Below are positions 8,453 through 17,660 of a stretch of DNA of 64,000 nucleotides, in pieces. Position 1 is the stretch's first letter; every line of letters begins with the position of its first letter. The position numbers and the translations under genes were made by a program. The notes under the pieces were generated by a model. The model had not been told where the DNA came from. It did no database searches and was given only the letters and a program-made list of their open reading frames with translations. The stretch is taken from the NCBI GenBank assembly GCA_038107835.1, contig JAYNHH010000006.1, forward strand, positions 1-64,000. Reading direction: 5' to 3'. This DNA is from MED-G116 sp038107835 (lineage in GTDB: Bacteria; Pseudomonadota; Alphaproteobacteria; Puniceispirillales; Puniceispirillaceae).

Positions 8453-10369
8453 CTACGCTAAATTCTCATATTTCATAATGGTTTGAAAAATGATTTGAGC
8501 GGCTTCATCAGGTGATGTTTGCGTTGTGTCAATGTGGATTTCAGGGTTTTCTGGCGCTTCGTAGGGGCTGTCGATACCGGTGAAGTTTGCAAGTTGCCCT
8601 GCTCGCGCTTTGGCGTAGAGGCCTTTGACGTCCCGCTCTTCCACGGCCGAGAGTGGGGCATCAATGAAAACCTCAATAAATTCTCCATCCACCATCATGT
8701 TGCGCACCATTTCGCGTTCTGATTTGAACGGTGAGATAAAAGCGGCGATCACAATCAGGCCCGCATCCGTCATCAATCTTGCCACCTCCCCCACGCGGCG
8801 AATATTCTCAATCCGGTCCGCTTCAGTAAAGCCCAAATCCTTGTTTAAACCGTGCCGCACATTATCCCCATCAAGGATGAAGGTATGGCGATTTATTTGT
8901 GCTAATTTTAATTCCACCGCATTAGCAATTGTGGACTTTCCAGATCCAGATAGGCCCGTCATCCAGAGCACAATTGGCTTCTGATCCTTTACTTGGGCGC
9001 GATGATCACGGGTAATATCAGTTGCTTGCCAATGGATGTTCTGTGCACGGCGCAAAGCAAAATTGATCAAGCCTGCACCCACTGTGGCATTGGTCATCTT
9101 GTCAATCAGTATAAACCCTCCAAGCGTGTGGTTTTCAGCATAGGGCGTAAACGGAATAGAGCGGTCCGTGGTCAAATTGGCCACACCAATCTCGTTCAAC
9201 TCCAATGTCTTTGCGGCCACATGGTCTAAACTATTTATGTTTATCTGATATTTTGGTTCGGCCACCGAGGCCGATACCATTTGAGTGCCAATCTTTAGAT
9301 AATATGGGCGAACGGGGACCATTGCCTTTTCGTCCATCCAGATAAGGGTTGTCTCGAACTGATCTGCAACCTCGAGTGGTGCAGCAGCCCCAGTAATGAT
9401 TTGACCACGCGAGCAATCCGTCTCTTCTTTGAGTGTGAGGGTAATGGATTGGCCCCTGCTCGCTTTATTGAGGTCTTCATCGAATGTAACAATACGAGCC
9501 ACCTCACTGGTTGTGCCCGAGGGTAGAATACGCACCTCGTCCCCCGGCTTGATAGTGCCTGACGCAATTTTGCCACTAAACCCGCGAAACTCCGAATGCG
9601 GACGATTGACCCATTGCACGGGCATGCGGAAATTTTCGGTTGACCCGCAATGATGGTCCAATTCCAATGTTTCCAAATGCTCAAGGAGGGGCGGACCACT
9701 GTACCAAGCCATGCTTTCGGAATTAGCCGCGATATTATCGCCCCTGAAACCAGAAATTGGGATCGTGATGAATTCTGAGATGCCTACTCTAATCGCAAAT
9801 TCTGAATACTCAGAAACAACCTGCTCGAAAACATCTTGATCATAACCAACCAAATCCATCTTGTTTACTGCAAGGACGATGTTTCTGATGCCCAAAAGAT
9901 GGCATAGATAGCTGTGACGGCGTGTTTGTTCCAACACACCTTTGCGCGCATCGATAAGGATCACTGCGAGTTGTGCAGTCGACGCACCAGTCACCATGTT
10001 GCGGGTGTATTGTTCATGACCCGGCGTATCGGCAACAATGAATTTGCGCTTTTGAGTGGCAAAGAAACGATAGGCAACGTCAATGGTGATGCCCTGCTCG
10101 CGTTCAGCGGACAGTCCATCGACGAGCAAGGCAAAGTCAATGTCTTGCCCTTGTGTTCCAATCTTTTTGCTGTCTGCCTGAAGCTTAGCCAACTGGTCCT
10201 GAAAAATCATTTTGGTGTCATAGAGCAAACGCCCAATCAGTGTTGATTTCCCATCATCCACAGACCCGCAGGTGATGAACCGCAAAAGCGATTTATTTTG
10301 ATGACTCTCGAGGTAAGTATCAATATTATCAGGAACTTGGGTGCTGGTTTTGTATGTCTGATCTACCAT
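8453..10369 (-). CDS. cysNC: bifunctional sulfate adenylyltransferase GTPase subunit / APS kinase
   Basis: The CysN domain (about residues 1-430) is the EF-Tu-like GTPase that drives ATP sulfurylase with CysD: GSVDDGKST (G1), DTPGHEQYTRNM (G3), NKMDLV (G4). The CysC domain (about 440-638) is APS kinase, with P-loop GLSGSGKST, DGDNVRHGL and ISPFKSERE. Together they make APS and then PAPS from sulfate for cysteine synthesis or for sulfation. The start is set at 10369 (MVDQTYK), behind GGTGGA and after the cysD stop at 10383; a longer frame reaches 10438. The gene is visibly less GC-rich than the urea operon next door. Confidence 0.95.
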   Translation of the reverse strand: MVDQTYKTSTQVPDNIDTYLESHQNKSLLRFITCGSVDDGKSTLIGRLLYDTKMIFQDQLAKLQADSKKIGTQGQDIDFALLVDGLSAEREQGITIDVAYRFFATQKRKFIVADTPGHEQYTRNMVTGASTAQLAVILIDARKGVLEQTRRHSYLCHLLGIRNIVLAVNKMDLVGYDQDVFEQVVSEYSEFAIRVGISEFITIPISGFRGDNIAANSESMAWYSGPPLLEHLETLELDHHCGSTENFRMPVQWVNRPHSEFRGFSGKIASGTIKPGDEVRILPSGTTSEVARIVTFDEDLNKASRGQSITLTLKEETDCSRGQIITGAAAPLEVADQFETTLIWMDEKAMVPVRPYYLKIGTQMVSASVAEPKYQININSLDHVAAKTLELNEIGVANLTTDRSIPFTPYAENHTLGGFILIDKMTNATVGAGLINFALRRAQNIHWQATDITRDHRAQVKDQKPIVLWMTGLSGSGKSTIANAVELKLAQINRHTFILDGDNVRHGLNKDLGFTEADRIENIRRVGEVARLMTDAGLIVIAAFISPFKSEREMVRNMMVDGEFIEVFIDAPLSAVEERDVKGLYAKARAGQLANFTGIDSPYEAPENPEIHIDTTQTSPDEAAQIIFQTIMKYENLA

Positions 10370-10382
10370 GTCATCCACCGAA

Positions 10383-11291
10383 TCAGAAATACCCTTGTTG
10401 TTTTTTAATTTCCATCGAGGCGCCCTGATCCTTATCAATCGCTCGACCTTGCCGTTCAGAAGTAGTTGTCAGCAACATCTCCTGTATCACTTCGGTTAGC
10501 GTTGTCGCCTCAGACTCAACCGCACCCGTCAGCGGATAGCACCCCAGGGTTCGAAAGCGAATAGACCGCATTTCAGGCGTTTCCCCATGCTCAAGCGGAA
10601 AACGGTCATCATCCACCATCAGGAGCATGCCATTACGTTTCACGGTGGGGCGCGACGCGGCGAAATACAGCGGTACTATTTCGATCTGCTCAAGGTGAAT
10701 GTATAGCCAAATATCTAATTCGGTCCAATCAGACAGTGGAAAAACACGTATGTTCTCACCCGCATCAATGCGGGCATTATAAAGCGACCATAACTCTGGG
10801 CGCTGCGCCTTTGGGTCCCATCGATGTTGCGCCGAACGAAAGGAAAAAATACGTTCCTTTGCCCGGGATATTTCTTCGTCCCGACGTGCACCACCAAATG
10901 CAGCATCAAACCCATGCTTATCAAGTGCCTGTTTTAATCCGTCGGTCTTCCACATGTCCGTGTGGAGCGCCCCGTGTTCAAAGGGGTTGATGCCTTTTTC
11001 CATAGCCTCAGAATTTTGATGTATGATTAACTGCATACCCGCGTCCTGAGCAGCTCTATCACGCAACCTGTACATCTCTTGGAATTTCCAGGTTGTATCG
11101 ACATGCAATAGCGGAAAAGGAGGGGGAGACGGAAAAAACGCCTTTTTGGCCAAGTGCAGCATCACTGCGCTGTCCTTGCCAACAGAGTAAAGCATGACCG
11201 GGTTGCTTGCCTCAGATACAACTTCGCGCATGATCTCGATTGCGTCAGATTCTAACTTGGAAAGGTTGTTTTGTAAGGGTGTAGCCTGCAT
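10383..11291 (-). CDS. cysD: sulfate adenylyltransferase small subunit CysD
   Basis: Catalytic ATP-PPi transferase (PP-loop family) that forms APS from sulfate and ATP in complex with CysN. Visible: the PP-loop region MLYSVGKDSAVMLHLA, then LLHVDTTWKF, the GGARRDEEISRAKERI motif and the PLSDWTELDIW segment. About 302 residues from the ATG at 11291 (MQATPLQ); an in-frame start at 11330 is possible. Directly upstream of cysNC, 13 bases apart. Confidence 0.95.
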   Translation of the reverse strand: MQATPLQNNLSKLESDAIEIMREVVSEASNPVMLYSVGKDSAVMLHLAKKAFFPSPPPFPLLHVDTTWKFQEMYRLRDRAAQDAGMQLIIHQNSEAMEKGINPFEHGALHTDMWKTDGLKQALDKHGFDAAFGGARRDEEISRAKERIFSFRSAQHRWDPKAQRPELWSLYNARIDAGENIRVFPLSDWTELDIWLYIHLEQIEIVPLYFAASRPTVKRNGMLLMVDDDRFPLEHGETPEMRSIRFRTLGCYPLTGAVESEATTLTEVIQEMLLTTTSERQGRAIDKDQGASMEIKKQQGYF

Positions 11292-11483
11292 AAAGTTAAC
11301 ATACACCAACTGCCGACATCGATAAACCAATCCAGCGTACGGGGGCGGCTTCCGTCAAGTAAACACAAAAACTCAAACTGAGGAAATAACAGCGTAAGTT
11401 ATAAACAAACTGGCCAAACTCCAATACGCATAGAAACAAACGCAAAAAAGTTAAAGTCCCCAAGGGCGGTATCCAAGATGAAA

Positions 11484-11558
<75 letters not shown>

Positions 11559-11793
11559 CATTTCATTTCAGGCGGTAACGAGCCATACCATTCCGGGGTA
11601 GCTTGCATCCGCGGGCCTATATCTGCACCAACCTCCCCCGTTTCGCAAGCCTTTTTTCGCAACCTAGCGGGCTGTTTAAAGGTCGCTGCACGCATCCGGC
11701 CGGACACCCAACACCAATCGCCTGCTGATACTTATTACCGCAGGGCTGGCTTGGTGATTGTGGGGGCGAAAATAACCGTGTTACGCTCTGCCG

Positions 11794-12756
11794 ATGATGG
11801 ATTTGATCGACAAGGAAGGTGCGCCGCCATCGCAGGCAAAAACCGCGCAGATAGGCTCTGACGGGGCTCTCGACATCTGCGTTGTTCCGACCGCAACGCT
11901 GAGCAGCCCAGGCTATAGTTCGCTGACCGTCCATCAGGGCATCACCCGGGTTCTGGCGCCTGTCGTTGCCTCCTGCCCGCATGCCGGGCGAGACTATCCT
12001 GCCGCCCTGACCGAGGCGGCGACGCTGCCGGTCACACAGATGCGCGGGCTGGAGGATTTCGGCGTTGACCATCTGATCGCTGGCCTTGCGGCACATGGCA
12101 TCACCACGGTAATCAACAAGATTGCGCGGGCCTATATCGATGTAAACCGGCCGGTTGGCGCCGTCGATGCGACGATGTTTGACACCCCGGTTGAGGCCGA
12201 CAAGCCCTCACGGCATGTCAGCGCTGGCTATGGGTTGATTCCGCGCCTCTCGGCCATGCGCCAGCCGCTCTATGCCTGCCCGCTTCCCGCCGGCGAGGTC
12301 AAACACAGGCTTGGCTTTGCCCATCTGCCCTATCACAGCATGTTGAGCGCCCAGATTGCCGCCGCAAAGGCCGAGCATGGCCATTGCCTGCTGGTGGATT
12401 TCCATTCGATGCCCCCCAGTGACCGAACCAACCGGCAGCTGGCCGACATCATTCTGGGGGACTGTCTTGGCACAACGCTTGATCCCGAGCTTGGCGACGC
12501 GATTGCCGGCTTTTTCACCAATGAGGGGCTGAGCGTCGCTTGGAACGAGCCTTATGCCGGCGGTTTCATCACCCGCGAACATGGCCGGATCGGCACAGAG
12601 AATCAGTCTATCCAGATCGAAATCAACAGGTCACTCTATATGCGTGATGCGCGCCTGTCCGTGCGTGAACCGCATGCCGTTCCCGAACAGATCAAACATA
12701 TCGCGGCATTGATCAATCGCTTTGGCGCGTTTCTGGTCAATCTGCGGCAAGGTTGA
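11794..12756 (+). CDS. N-formylglutamate amidohydrolase family protein
   Basis: A 320-residue member of the N-formylglutamate amidohydrolase (HutG2/FGase) family of zinc-type hydrolases. Family motifs: CPHAGRDYP (about residues 63-71), ARAYIDVNRP and GLIPRLSA in the centre, LVDFHSMPPS, and NEPYAGGFITREHG, whose His and Glu residues probably bind metal. FGases release glutamate from N-formylglutamate in histidine breakdown, but no hut genes are nearby, so the substrate may differ. It is convergent with der, with seven bases between the stops. Confidence 0.88.
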   Translation: MMDLIDKEGAPPSQAKTAQIGSDGALDICVVPTATLSSPGYSSLTVHQGITRVLAPVVASCPHAGRDYPAALTEAATLPVTQMRGLEDFGVDHLIAGLAAHGITTVINKIARAYIDVNRPVGAVDATMFDTPVEADKPSRHVSAGYGLIPRLSAMRQPLYACPLPAGEVKHRLGFAHLPYHSMLSAQIAAAKAEHGHCLLVDFHSMPPSDRTNRQLADIILGDCLGTTLDPELGDAIAGFFTNEGLSVAWNEPYAGGFITREHGRIGTENQSIQIEINRSLYMRDARLSVREPHAVPEQIKHIAALINRFGAFLVNLRQG

Positions 12757-12763
12757 GGACGCC

Positions 12764-14215
12764 TTATCGTCCCTTTTTGGCATAGGGATTTTCGCTCTTG
12801 CGCATCACCATCCTGATCGGAATGCCGCGCATGCCAAAATCCTGACGCAAACCTGTCGTCAGATAGCGCAGATAGCTCTCCGGCAAATCGGCAGGCCGGC
12901 TGACAAACAGGGCAAACGTCGGAGGCCGGGTCTTGATCTGGGTCATGTAGCGGATACGCAGGCGACGCCCCTCGACAAGTGGCGGTGGGTGCGCCTCCAG
13001 CATGAGATCGAGCCAGCGGTTCAGCCGACCTGTCGAAATCCGTGTGTTCCAAAGACCATACATCTCGTCAGCCGCGGCCAGCAGCTTGCCAAGCCCACGT
13101 TTGTAGAGGCCGGACATCTGGATCACCGGTACACCGCGCAGCTGCGCCAGCGATGTCTGCAGGCGGTCGGCAATTTTGCCGGCGGCAACCTGTTTGTTGT
13201 CAACTGCGTCCCATTTGTTGGCACCAATGACAATTGCCCGGCCCTCATCGGCAATCAACCGCGCAATGGCCAGATCCTGCTTGTTCAGCTCGTCGGTGGA
13301 ATCAACCAGCAGCACACATAGATGGGCAAATTGGATCGCCCGCAGCGCGTCGCCAACCATCAGTTTTTCAACCTTGTCAGCGATCCGCGCCCGGCGGCGC
13401 ATCCCGGCCGTATCAACCAGTCTATAGGGCTGGCCACGCCACTCGAACGGCACCTCGATGGCATCGCGCGTGATGCCCGCCTCCGGCCCGGTCAGCAACC
13501 TGTCCTCGCCGATGAGGCTGTTGATCAGGGTGGACTTGCCCATGTTCGGACGGCCAACAATGGCGATGCGCATTGGCTCGCGCACACTGTCATCCTGCCA
13601 GACCTCAATCGGATTGCCATCCTCGTCGAAACGCTCCTCGTCGTCGATCAGTTCCTCGCTGCCCTCCTCGGCGGCAAACAGCAGATCATCCTCGCCAGTC
13701 AGAACGCCGGCAAGCCCCAGATCCTCAGCAGCAGACAGCAGGGCATCGTGCAGATCAACCATGCCCTCACCATGCGCCGCAGAGATCGGCACCGGCTCGC
13801 CAAGCCCGAGACGCCAGGCCTCGGCCAGCCCCGCTGCGCCAGCCTTACCCTCACATTTATTGGCCAGCAGAACCACCTTTGCACCCGATTTGCGAATTTC
13901 ACCGGCAAAGAAACTGTCGACAGGTGTCACCCCTGCCTTGGCATCGACCACCAGCATTGTGATGTCGGCATCGCGGATGGCCAGTTCCGTCTGCCGGCGC
14001 ATGCGGTCCTCGAGCGAGCCATCGCTTGCCTCCTCAAGACCGGCGGTGTCAATCACCCGGAACCGCAATGTCGCAAGGGTGGCATCGCCCTCGCGCCGGT
14101 CGCGGGTGACACCGGGCTGATCATCGACGATCGCGTGCTGGCGACCGATCAGCCTGTTGAACAGCGTGGATTTGCCAACATTTGGCCGCCCAACAATGGC
14201 GTAGGTAATAGTCAT
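12764..14215 (-). CDS. der: ribosome biogenesis GTPase Der (EngA)
   Basis: Essential tandem-GTPase factor for 50S ribosome assembly. Two G domains are visible: GRPNVGKSTLFNRL near residue 8 and GRPNMGKSTLINSL near 220, each with its NKxD-type motif (NKCE, NKWD), separated by an acidic linker. The KH-like C-terminal domain follows and ends PYAKKGR. 483 residues, normal for the family. The gene is followed in the same direction as bamB and the TPR gene, the conserved yfgM-bamB-der order. Confidence 0.97.
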   Translation of the reverse strand: MTITYAIVGRPNVGKSTLFNRLIGRQHAIVDDQPGVTRDRREGDATLATLRFRVIDTAGLEEASDGSLEDRMRRQTELAIRDADITMLVVDAKAGVTPVDSFFAGEIRKSGAKVVLLANKCEGKAGAAGLAEAWRLGLGEPVPISAAHGEGMVDLHDALLSAAEDLGLAGVLTGEDDLLFAAEEGSEELIDDEERFDEDGNPIEVWQDDSVREPMRIAIVGRPNMGKSTLINSLIGEDRLLTGPEAGITRDAIEVPFEWRGQPYRLVDTAGMRRRARIADKVEKLMVGDALRAIQFAHLCVLLVDSTDELNKQDLAIARLIADEGRAIVIGANKWDAVDNKQVAAGKIADRLQTSLAQLRGVPVIQMSGLYKRGLGKLLAAADEMYGLWNTRISTGRLNRWLDLMLEAHPPPLVEGRRLRIRYMTQIKTRPPTFALFVSRPADLPESYLRYLTTGLRQDFGMRGIPIRMVMRKSENPYAKKGR

Positions 14216-14303
14216 GGTTAAAACACCACTTCACGAGCTGCCATCTGGGGCCGAATGCCGCAGGACACCATCGAGGAGACCAGCGCATTTTGAAACTCAA
14301 AAT

Positions 14304-15677
14304 CTATTCAAACGCACTCAGCGTTCCGTTGACACCGAGGACCAACAGCTTGCCAGCGGCTATCTGCGGCGGTGTCAGCACGGCCATACCGAGGGATTTC
14401 GTGCCAATCTCAGCACCATTTTCGGGGTCAAACATATGCACCTGACCGGATTTGCTGATCACCAACACCCTGTTGCCGGCGACAATGGGACCAACATAAC
14501 GCGGCGGGTTCTCGGTAACGACAACATCCGGCGGTGTGGCATCAGGAAGCGCGGCAACCCAGCGAACCGCCCCGTCAGAGCGCCGCAGCGCGTAGAGACG
14601 GCCATCATGCCCCATCACAAAAAGTGTCTCGCCGGCAAGCCATGGCATTTCAATACTGCCGATACGCTGTTCCCAGACAAGCAGACCATTTCGCCCGCTA
14701 AAGGCGGCCAATCTTCCAGACTGGCTGACGACAAAGATCAAGCCGCCATCGTGAATGGGATGCGCCCTGATGTCGCCAATGCCCTCAATCGGGGTGCGTG
14801 GGTTGAAGGTTGCCACCGAATCCGTCCACAGCAATTCGCCGTCATCGGCGTTGAAATATGTCACCTCGCCGCGCGCGCCGGCAACAACCAGACCACCATT
14901 GGCATAGGCTGGCGCCGGTGCACCAAACATAACTGTCTCACTGGTAAGGCCAACACGGTCCCAGACACGCTCGCCACTCTCCAGCCTGTAAACGTAGAGA
15001 TTGCCGTCAAGATCGGTGACAACCACGGCCTGATACTCGATCATCGTCGGCCCCGCACGCAGCGGCAACTCACTGGCAATGCTCCAGACGATGCTGCCGT
15101 CGCCAGCATCCAGCAAAGCCAGATTACGACCACCGGAATGCACCACAACCCCCCTTGGGGAAACCACAATGCCGCCTCCAACGCCGGGGAGCGGGTCATC
15201 TGCCAGCTCTTCAATGCTGACCGACCAGATGACAGCACCGGACTCCATATCGAACGCTGTCACAAGACCATTTGGCGCCACCGCATAGACCCTGTTCTCC
15301 GCAACCACAGGTGTTGCAAGATCGACGAGGGCGCTTCCCTTACCACCAACCGACGCGGACCAGACGCGTTTCAGCGTTCCCTCGAACTGCACATGTCCAC
15401 CAGCATGTCCCGGGCCAAGTCCGACGGCAGGCGCCACCATCATATTGACCAGCGGCGGCAAACCCGCGCCCTCAGCAAGGGCTTCGGGATCACTGGCAAC
15501 CACCGTGCGGCTCGGCAAAACGGAAATGCGCTCACCCTTGAGGATCAGCTCATCATCCGCGCACCCGGACAGCATGGCGGCCATCCCCACCAGTAACGCT
15601 GCCAGCAGCCAGCGCATGCGATGCGTCAGGCCATGGTGTGTGTCTGCGCTGAATTCTTGACTGGATGCTGTCATCAT
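14304..15677 (-). CDS. bamB: outer membrane assembly lipoprotein BamB
   Basis: BamB is a beta-propeller lipoprotein of the BAM complex, which inserts proteins in the outer membrane. A hydrophobic signal (MRWLLAALLVGMAAML) ends in the lipobox LSGC, followed by about 410 residues of PQQ-type propeller repeats (blades with patterns such as NRVYAVAPNGLVTAFD, DGRLYALRRSDGAVRW and GNRVLVISKSGQVHMFD). The start is uncertain: 15686, 15677 (after GGAAG) or the ATG just before the signal at 15617. It lies between der and the YfgM-like gene, which supports the call. Confidence 0.92.
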   Translation of the reverse strand: MMTASSQEFSADTHHGLTHRMRWLLAALLVGMAAMLSGCADDELILKGERISVLPSRTVVASDPEALAEGAGLPPLVNMMVAPAVGLGPGHAGGHVQFEGTLKRVWSASVGGKGSALVDLATPVVAENRVYAVAPNGLVTAFDMESGAVIWSVSIEELADDPLPGVGGGIVVSPRGVVVHSGGRNLALLDAGDGSIVWSIASELPLRAGPTMIEYQAVVVTDLDGNLYVYRLESGERVWDRVGLTSETVMFGAPAPAYANGGLVVAGARGEVTYFNADDGELLWTDSVATFNPRTPIEGIGDIRAHPIHDGGLIFVVSQSGRLAAFSGRNGLLVWEQRIGSIEMPWLAGETLFVMGHDGRLYALRRSDGAVRWVAALPDATPPDVVVTENPPRYVGPIVAGNRVLVISKSGQVHMFDPENGAEIGTKSLGMAVLTPPQIAAGKLLVLGVNGTLSAFE

Positions 15678-15720
15678 GGCTTCCACTTGGGCTGTAGCAT
15701 ATCTTGGTCAGATACCTCTA

Positions 15721-16356
15721 TCATTCTGCTGCTGATTTAAGGATCGTCACCAGCTGGCTCGCTCGCTGGCGCAGTTCCGGCGAGAGTTCCGCAAGACCGA
15801 GAATGGACTCAAATTTTTCGAGCGCCGCAGCCGGATCATTATTCTCAAGATCGAGGGCGGCACTCTGTTCCAGCGCCAACCCCCGCCACGGACCCGGTAT
15901 CGCCGTCAGAGGAGCAAGCTGGTCCTGCGATTGTTCCGGATCGGTGCCGTCAGGCGCGTTCATCACCGCCAACAACAGCGCCGCCTCCTGATATAGCGGC
16001 TTGATGGCCTTGTTTTCAGCCAGCTTCAAGTAATCGGCAACAGCCCCGTCGCTGTCCCCATCAGCTGCCTTTGCTGCCGCCACACGAAACTGGGCCAGCA
16101 TTTCATAACCATCGGTCAAGTCAGCCATTGCCTGGCGGAGCGATGCAACAACATCATCAGAGTCAACGGCAAGCTGATAGGCATTGGCCGCGGTTTCAGC
16201 CTGCTTGGTTTTCCAGGCCTTAAAACCCTGGGTAGAGCCAACGGCCAGAATGACAGCTGCCACCGCTGCAATGACAAATTTGCCATAGCGCGCCCACAGC
16301 AGCTGTGCCTTGTCTTTCTTCAGCTCTTCGTCAATTTCATCAAAAATATCAGCCAT
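15721..16356 (-). CDS. YfgM-like membrane-anchored TPR protein
   Basis: A 211-residue protein with a cytoplasmic N-terminus (MADIFDEIDEEL), one membrane anchor at about residues 26-43 (YGKFVIAAVAAVILAVGS) and a periplasmic TPR-like domain rich in Ala. It matches the TPR_21/YfgM family, which associates with the Sec translocon and periplasmic chaperones in E. coli. It sits upstream of bamB in the same direction with a gap of 34-44 bases. A divergent DUF2794 gene lies beyond it. Confidence 0.85.
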   Translation of the reverse strand: MADIFDEIDEELKKDKAQLLWARYGKFVIAAVAAVILAVGSTQGFKAWKTKQAETAANAYQLAVDSDDVVASLRQAMADLTDGYEMLAQFRVAAAKAADGDSDGAVADYLKLAENKAIKPLYQEAALLLAVMNAPDGTDPEQSQDQLAPLTAIPGPWRGLALEQSAALDLENNDPAAALEKFESILGLAELSPELRQRASQLVTILKSAAE

Positions 16357-16498
16357 GGAATTTTCTTCGGTTCAGGTCAGTCAAGGACGTTTCGCAGAGG
16401 CCTAAAGCAAATGCATGATTGACGCCAGCTCAAAGCTGCTTCAACATATACAAATAGTGAGCAAACAGCCAACTTAAAAACGCAGGTGCAGCGATCTC

Positions 16499-16828
16499 GT
16501 GTCCAGCATAAGCAACCCTAAAAAATTAAGACGACAATTATATTTTTCGCGGGCCGAACTTAGCGCAATGCTGTCTGCCTACAGTGCGCGGGTGGCGGCT
16601 GGTGAATGGCGGGACTATGCACTGGATCACCAAAACGGCGTCGCCATATTTTCAATTTTCCGCCACACTCATGAAACACCCCTATTCGTCATCGAAAAAC
16701 GGCAGCGCCATCCCAAGGAGATGGCGCAGTTTTTTCTGCGTGACCGAAATCGTATTCTTTGCAGATCGGACCAGCTCGCCGATCTGATTAACCATTTCAG
16801 CAAGCTGCCGCGCCTCGTCAGTGGCTAG
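16499..16828 (+). CDS. DUF2794 family protein
   Basis: A 109-residue cytoplasmic protein of an alphaproteobacterial family of unknown function. The signature LSAYSARVAAGEWRDYALD is followed by AIFSIFR, PLFVIEKR and a C-terminal RILCRSDQLADLI that aligns with the usual RILKRGxDLxxVL. It appears to start at a GTG (16499). A strong stem-loop with a T-run lies inside the frame at 16705-16735. The antisense frame at 16682-16945 is rejected in favour of this gene. Confidence 0.82.
   Translation: MSSISNPKKLRRQLYFSRAELSAMLSAYSARVAAGEWRDYALDHQNGVAIFSIFRHTHETPLFVIEKRQRHPKEMAQFFLRDRNRILCRSDQLADLINHFSKLPRLVSG
16705..16735 (+). terminator. terminator-like hairpin inside DUF2794 coding sequence
   Basis: GCGCCATC (16705-16712) pairs perfectly with GATGGCGC (16720-16727) around a seven-base loop, and AG then six T follow. 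The shape is that of an intrinsic terminator, yet the DUF2794 frame runs through it and stays conserved afterwards. On the other strand the same stem is followed four bases later by five T. Confidence 0.5.
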
Positions 16829-17418
16829 ACCAAACATCCTCCTAAATATCTCCATCTCATCATGGACCTGGCAGGCCCGTTTGTGAACGTCTTGACCATT
16901 GCCTCTTATATCATCTTTTGCTAGATTAGAACAATTCATGAACAAAATGATTGAAAATTGGCAGTGGTGGTGGCATGGGCGGCTTCAAAAATCGGGATGT
17001 TGAATGCAGTGAACACAGAAATCCAACCACCCTTGGGGATCTTGCTGCTGAAAATATAGGGGTTTTCTGCTGGTGCAACCGGTGCAACCACAATGCGGAG
17101 GTGGCAACCTCATCATTGATTGGCAGTCTGGGTCCGCTGTTTTCCGTTCCCAAACTTGGCAGTCTGATGCGGTGTTCGGCATGCAACGCCCGGGATGTCG
17201 CAACGCGCCCTGCCTGGCCAAGCCATGGGGGTGGTGCGATCGCCCGCCATGATTGATCCCAAAATGACTGTGATGTGCCACCTGCCAACCGACAGCCCGG
17301 CAAAAGGACATGGACAGGTGACGCTGGATAAGATAGGTCTCTGAGGAGCAAAAGGTGCCGCCAGTAAGACCATTCGCCAGCGCGCCATCCAACAGGCAAA
17401 CAAAGGAAGAGACTGGTT
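16829..17418. other. gene-free region with short repeats
   Basis: About 590 bases between DUF2794 and DUF3126 with no convincing gene; the open frames on both strands lack any family resemblance. Structure that can be seen: a perfect tandem GGTGCAACC pair at 17072-17089, a small hairpin GAGGT-GGCA-ACCTC at 17098-17111, and an 11-base direct repeat TTGGCAGTCTG at 17120 and 17156. It is GC-rich like the core genome, so an unannotated structured RNA or regulatory region is possible. Confidence 0.5.
17072..17089. repeat. tandem 9-base repeat
   Basis: Two perfect head-to-tail copies of GGTGCAACC in the gene-free region upstream of the DUF3126 gene. Role unknown. Confidence 0.7.
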
Positions 17419-17634
17419 ATGAACGCAAGCGATACTGCCAAGATCCAACGATACCTCAGGCAGCGTTTCGGCAATCACAAGCTGAGCGTTGCCCGCCGTG
17501 AGACCAAGAATGACTCGGCTGAACTGATGCTTGAGGATGAGTTCATTGGCGTTGTATTTCAGGATGATGAGGATGGCGAAACCTGCTATCACGTACAGAT
17601 CTCAATCCTTGAGGAAGACCTGGAGAACGTTTGA
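17419..17634 (+). CDS. DUF3126 family protein
   Basis: A 71-residue cytoplasmic protein of the alphaproteobacterial DUF3126 family, function unknown. Typical features are the start with YLRQRFGN, the core DSAELMLEDEFIGVVFQDDEDGE and the ending QISILEEDLE. It has AGGAAGAG about ten bases before the ATG. It is convergent with the LysE-type exporter, with a small hairpin between the two. Confidence 0.88.
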   Translation: MNASDTAKIQRYLRQRFGNHKLSVARRETKNDSAELMLEDEFIGVVFQDDEDGETCYHVQISILEEDLENV

Positions 17635-17644
17635 TCCCGGCCAT

Positions 17645-17659
17645 GCGGTGTTCCACCGC
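17645..17659. terminator. hairpin between convergent genes
   Basis: GCGGTG-TTC-CACCGC forms a perfect six-pair stem in the 26 bases between the DUF3126 stop and the exporter stop. There is no clear T-run, so termination is only inferred from position. Confidence 0.4.
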
Positions 17660-17660
17660 G

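Noticed and set aside
14214..15596. 460-residue plus-strand open frame antisense to bamB
   Set aside because: A shadow of the GC-rich bamB coding strand. Its text is rich in His, Arg and Asn without domain features, while BamB has a signal, lipobox and propeller repeats.
16682..16945. 87-residue minus-strand open frame opposite DUF2794
   Set aside because: It overlaps the DUF2794 gene, which has clear family motifs on the plus strand, and it shows no family resemblance of its own.
16926..17474. 182-residue minus-strand open frame in the gap before DUF3126
   Set aside because: Composition is not protein-like (many Trp, Cys, Pro and His without pattern), no ribosome site is evident, and it runs into DUF3126.
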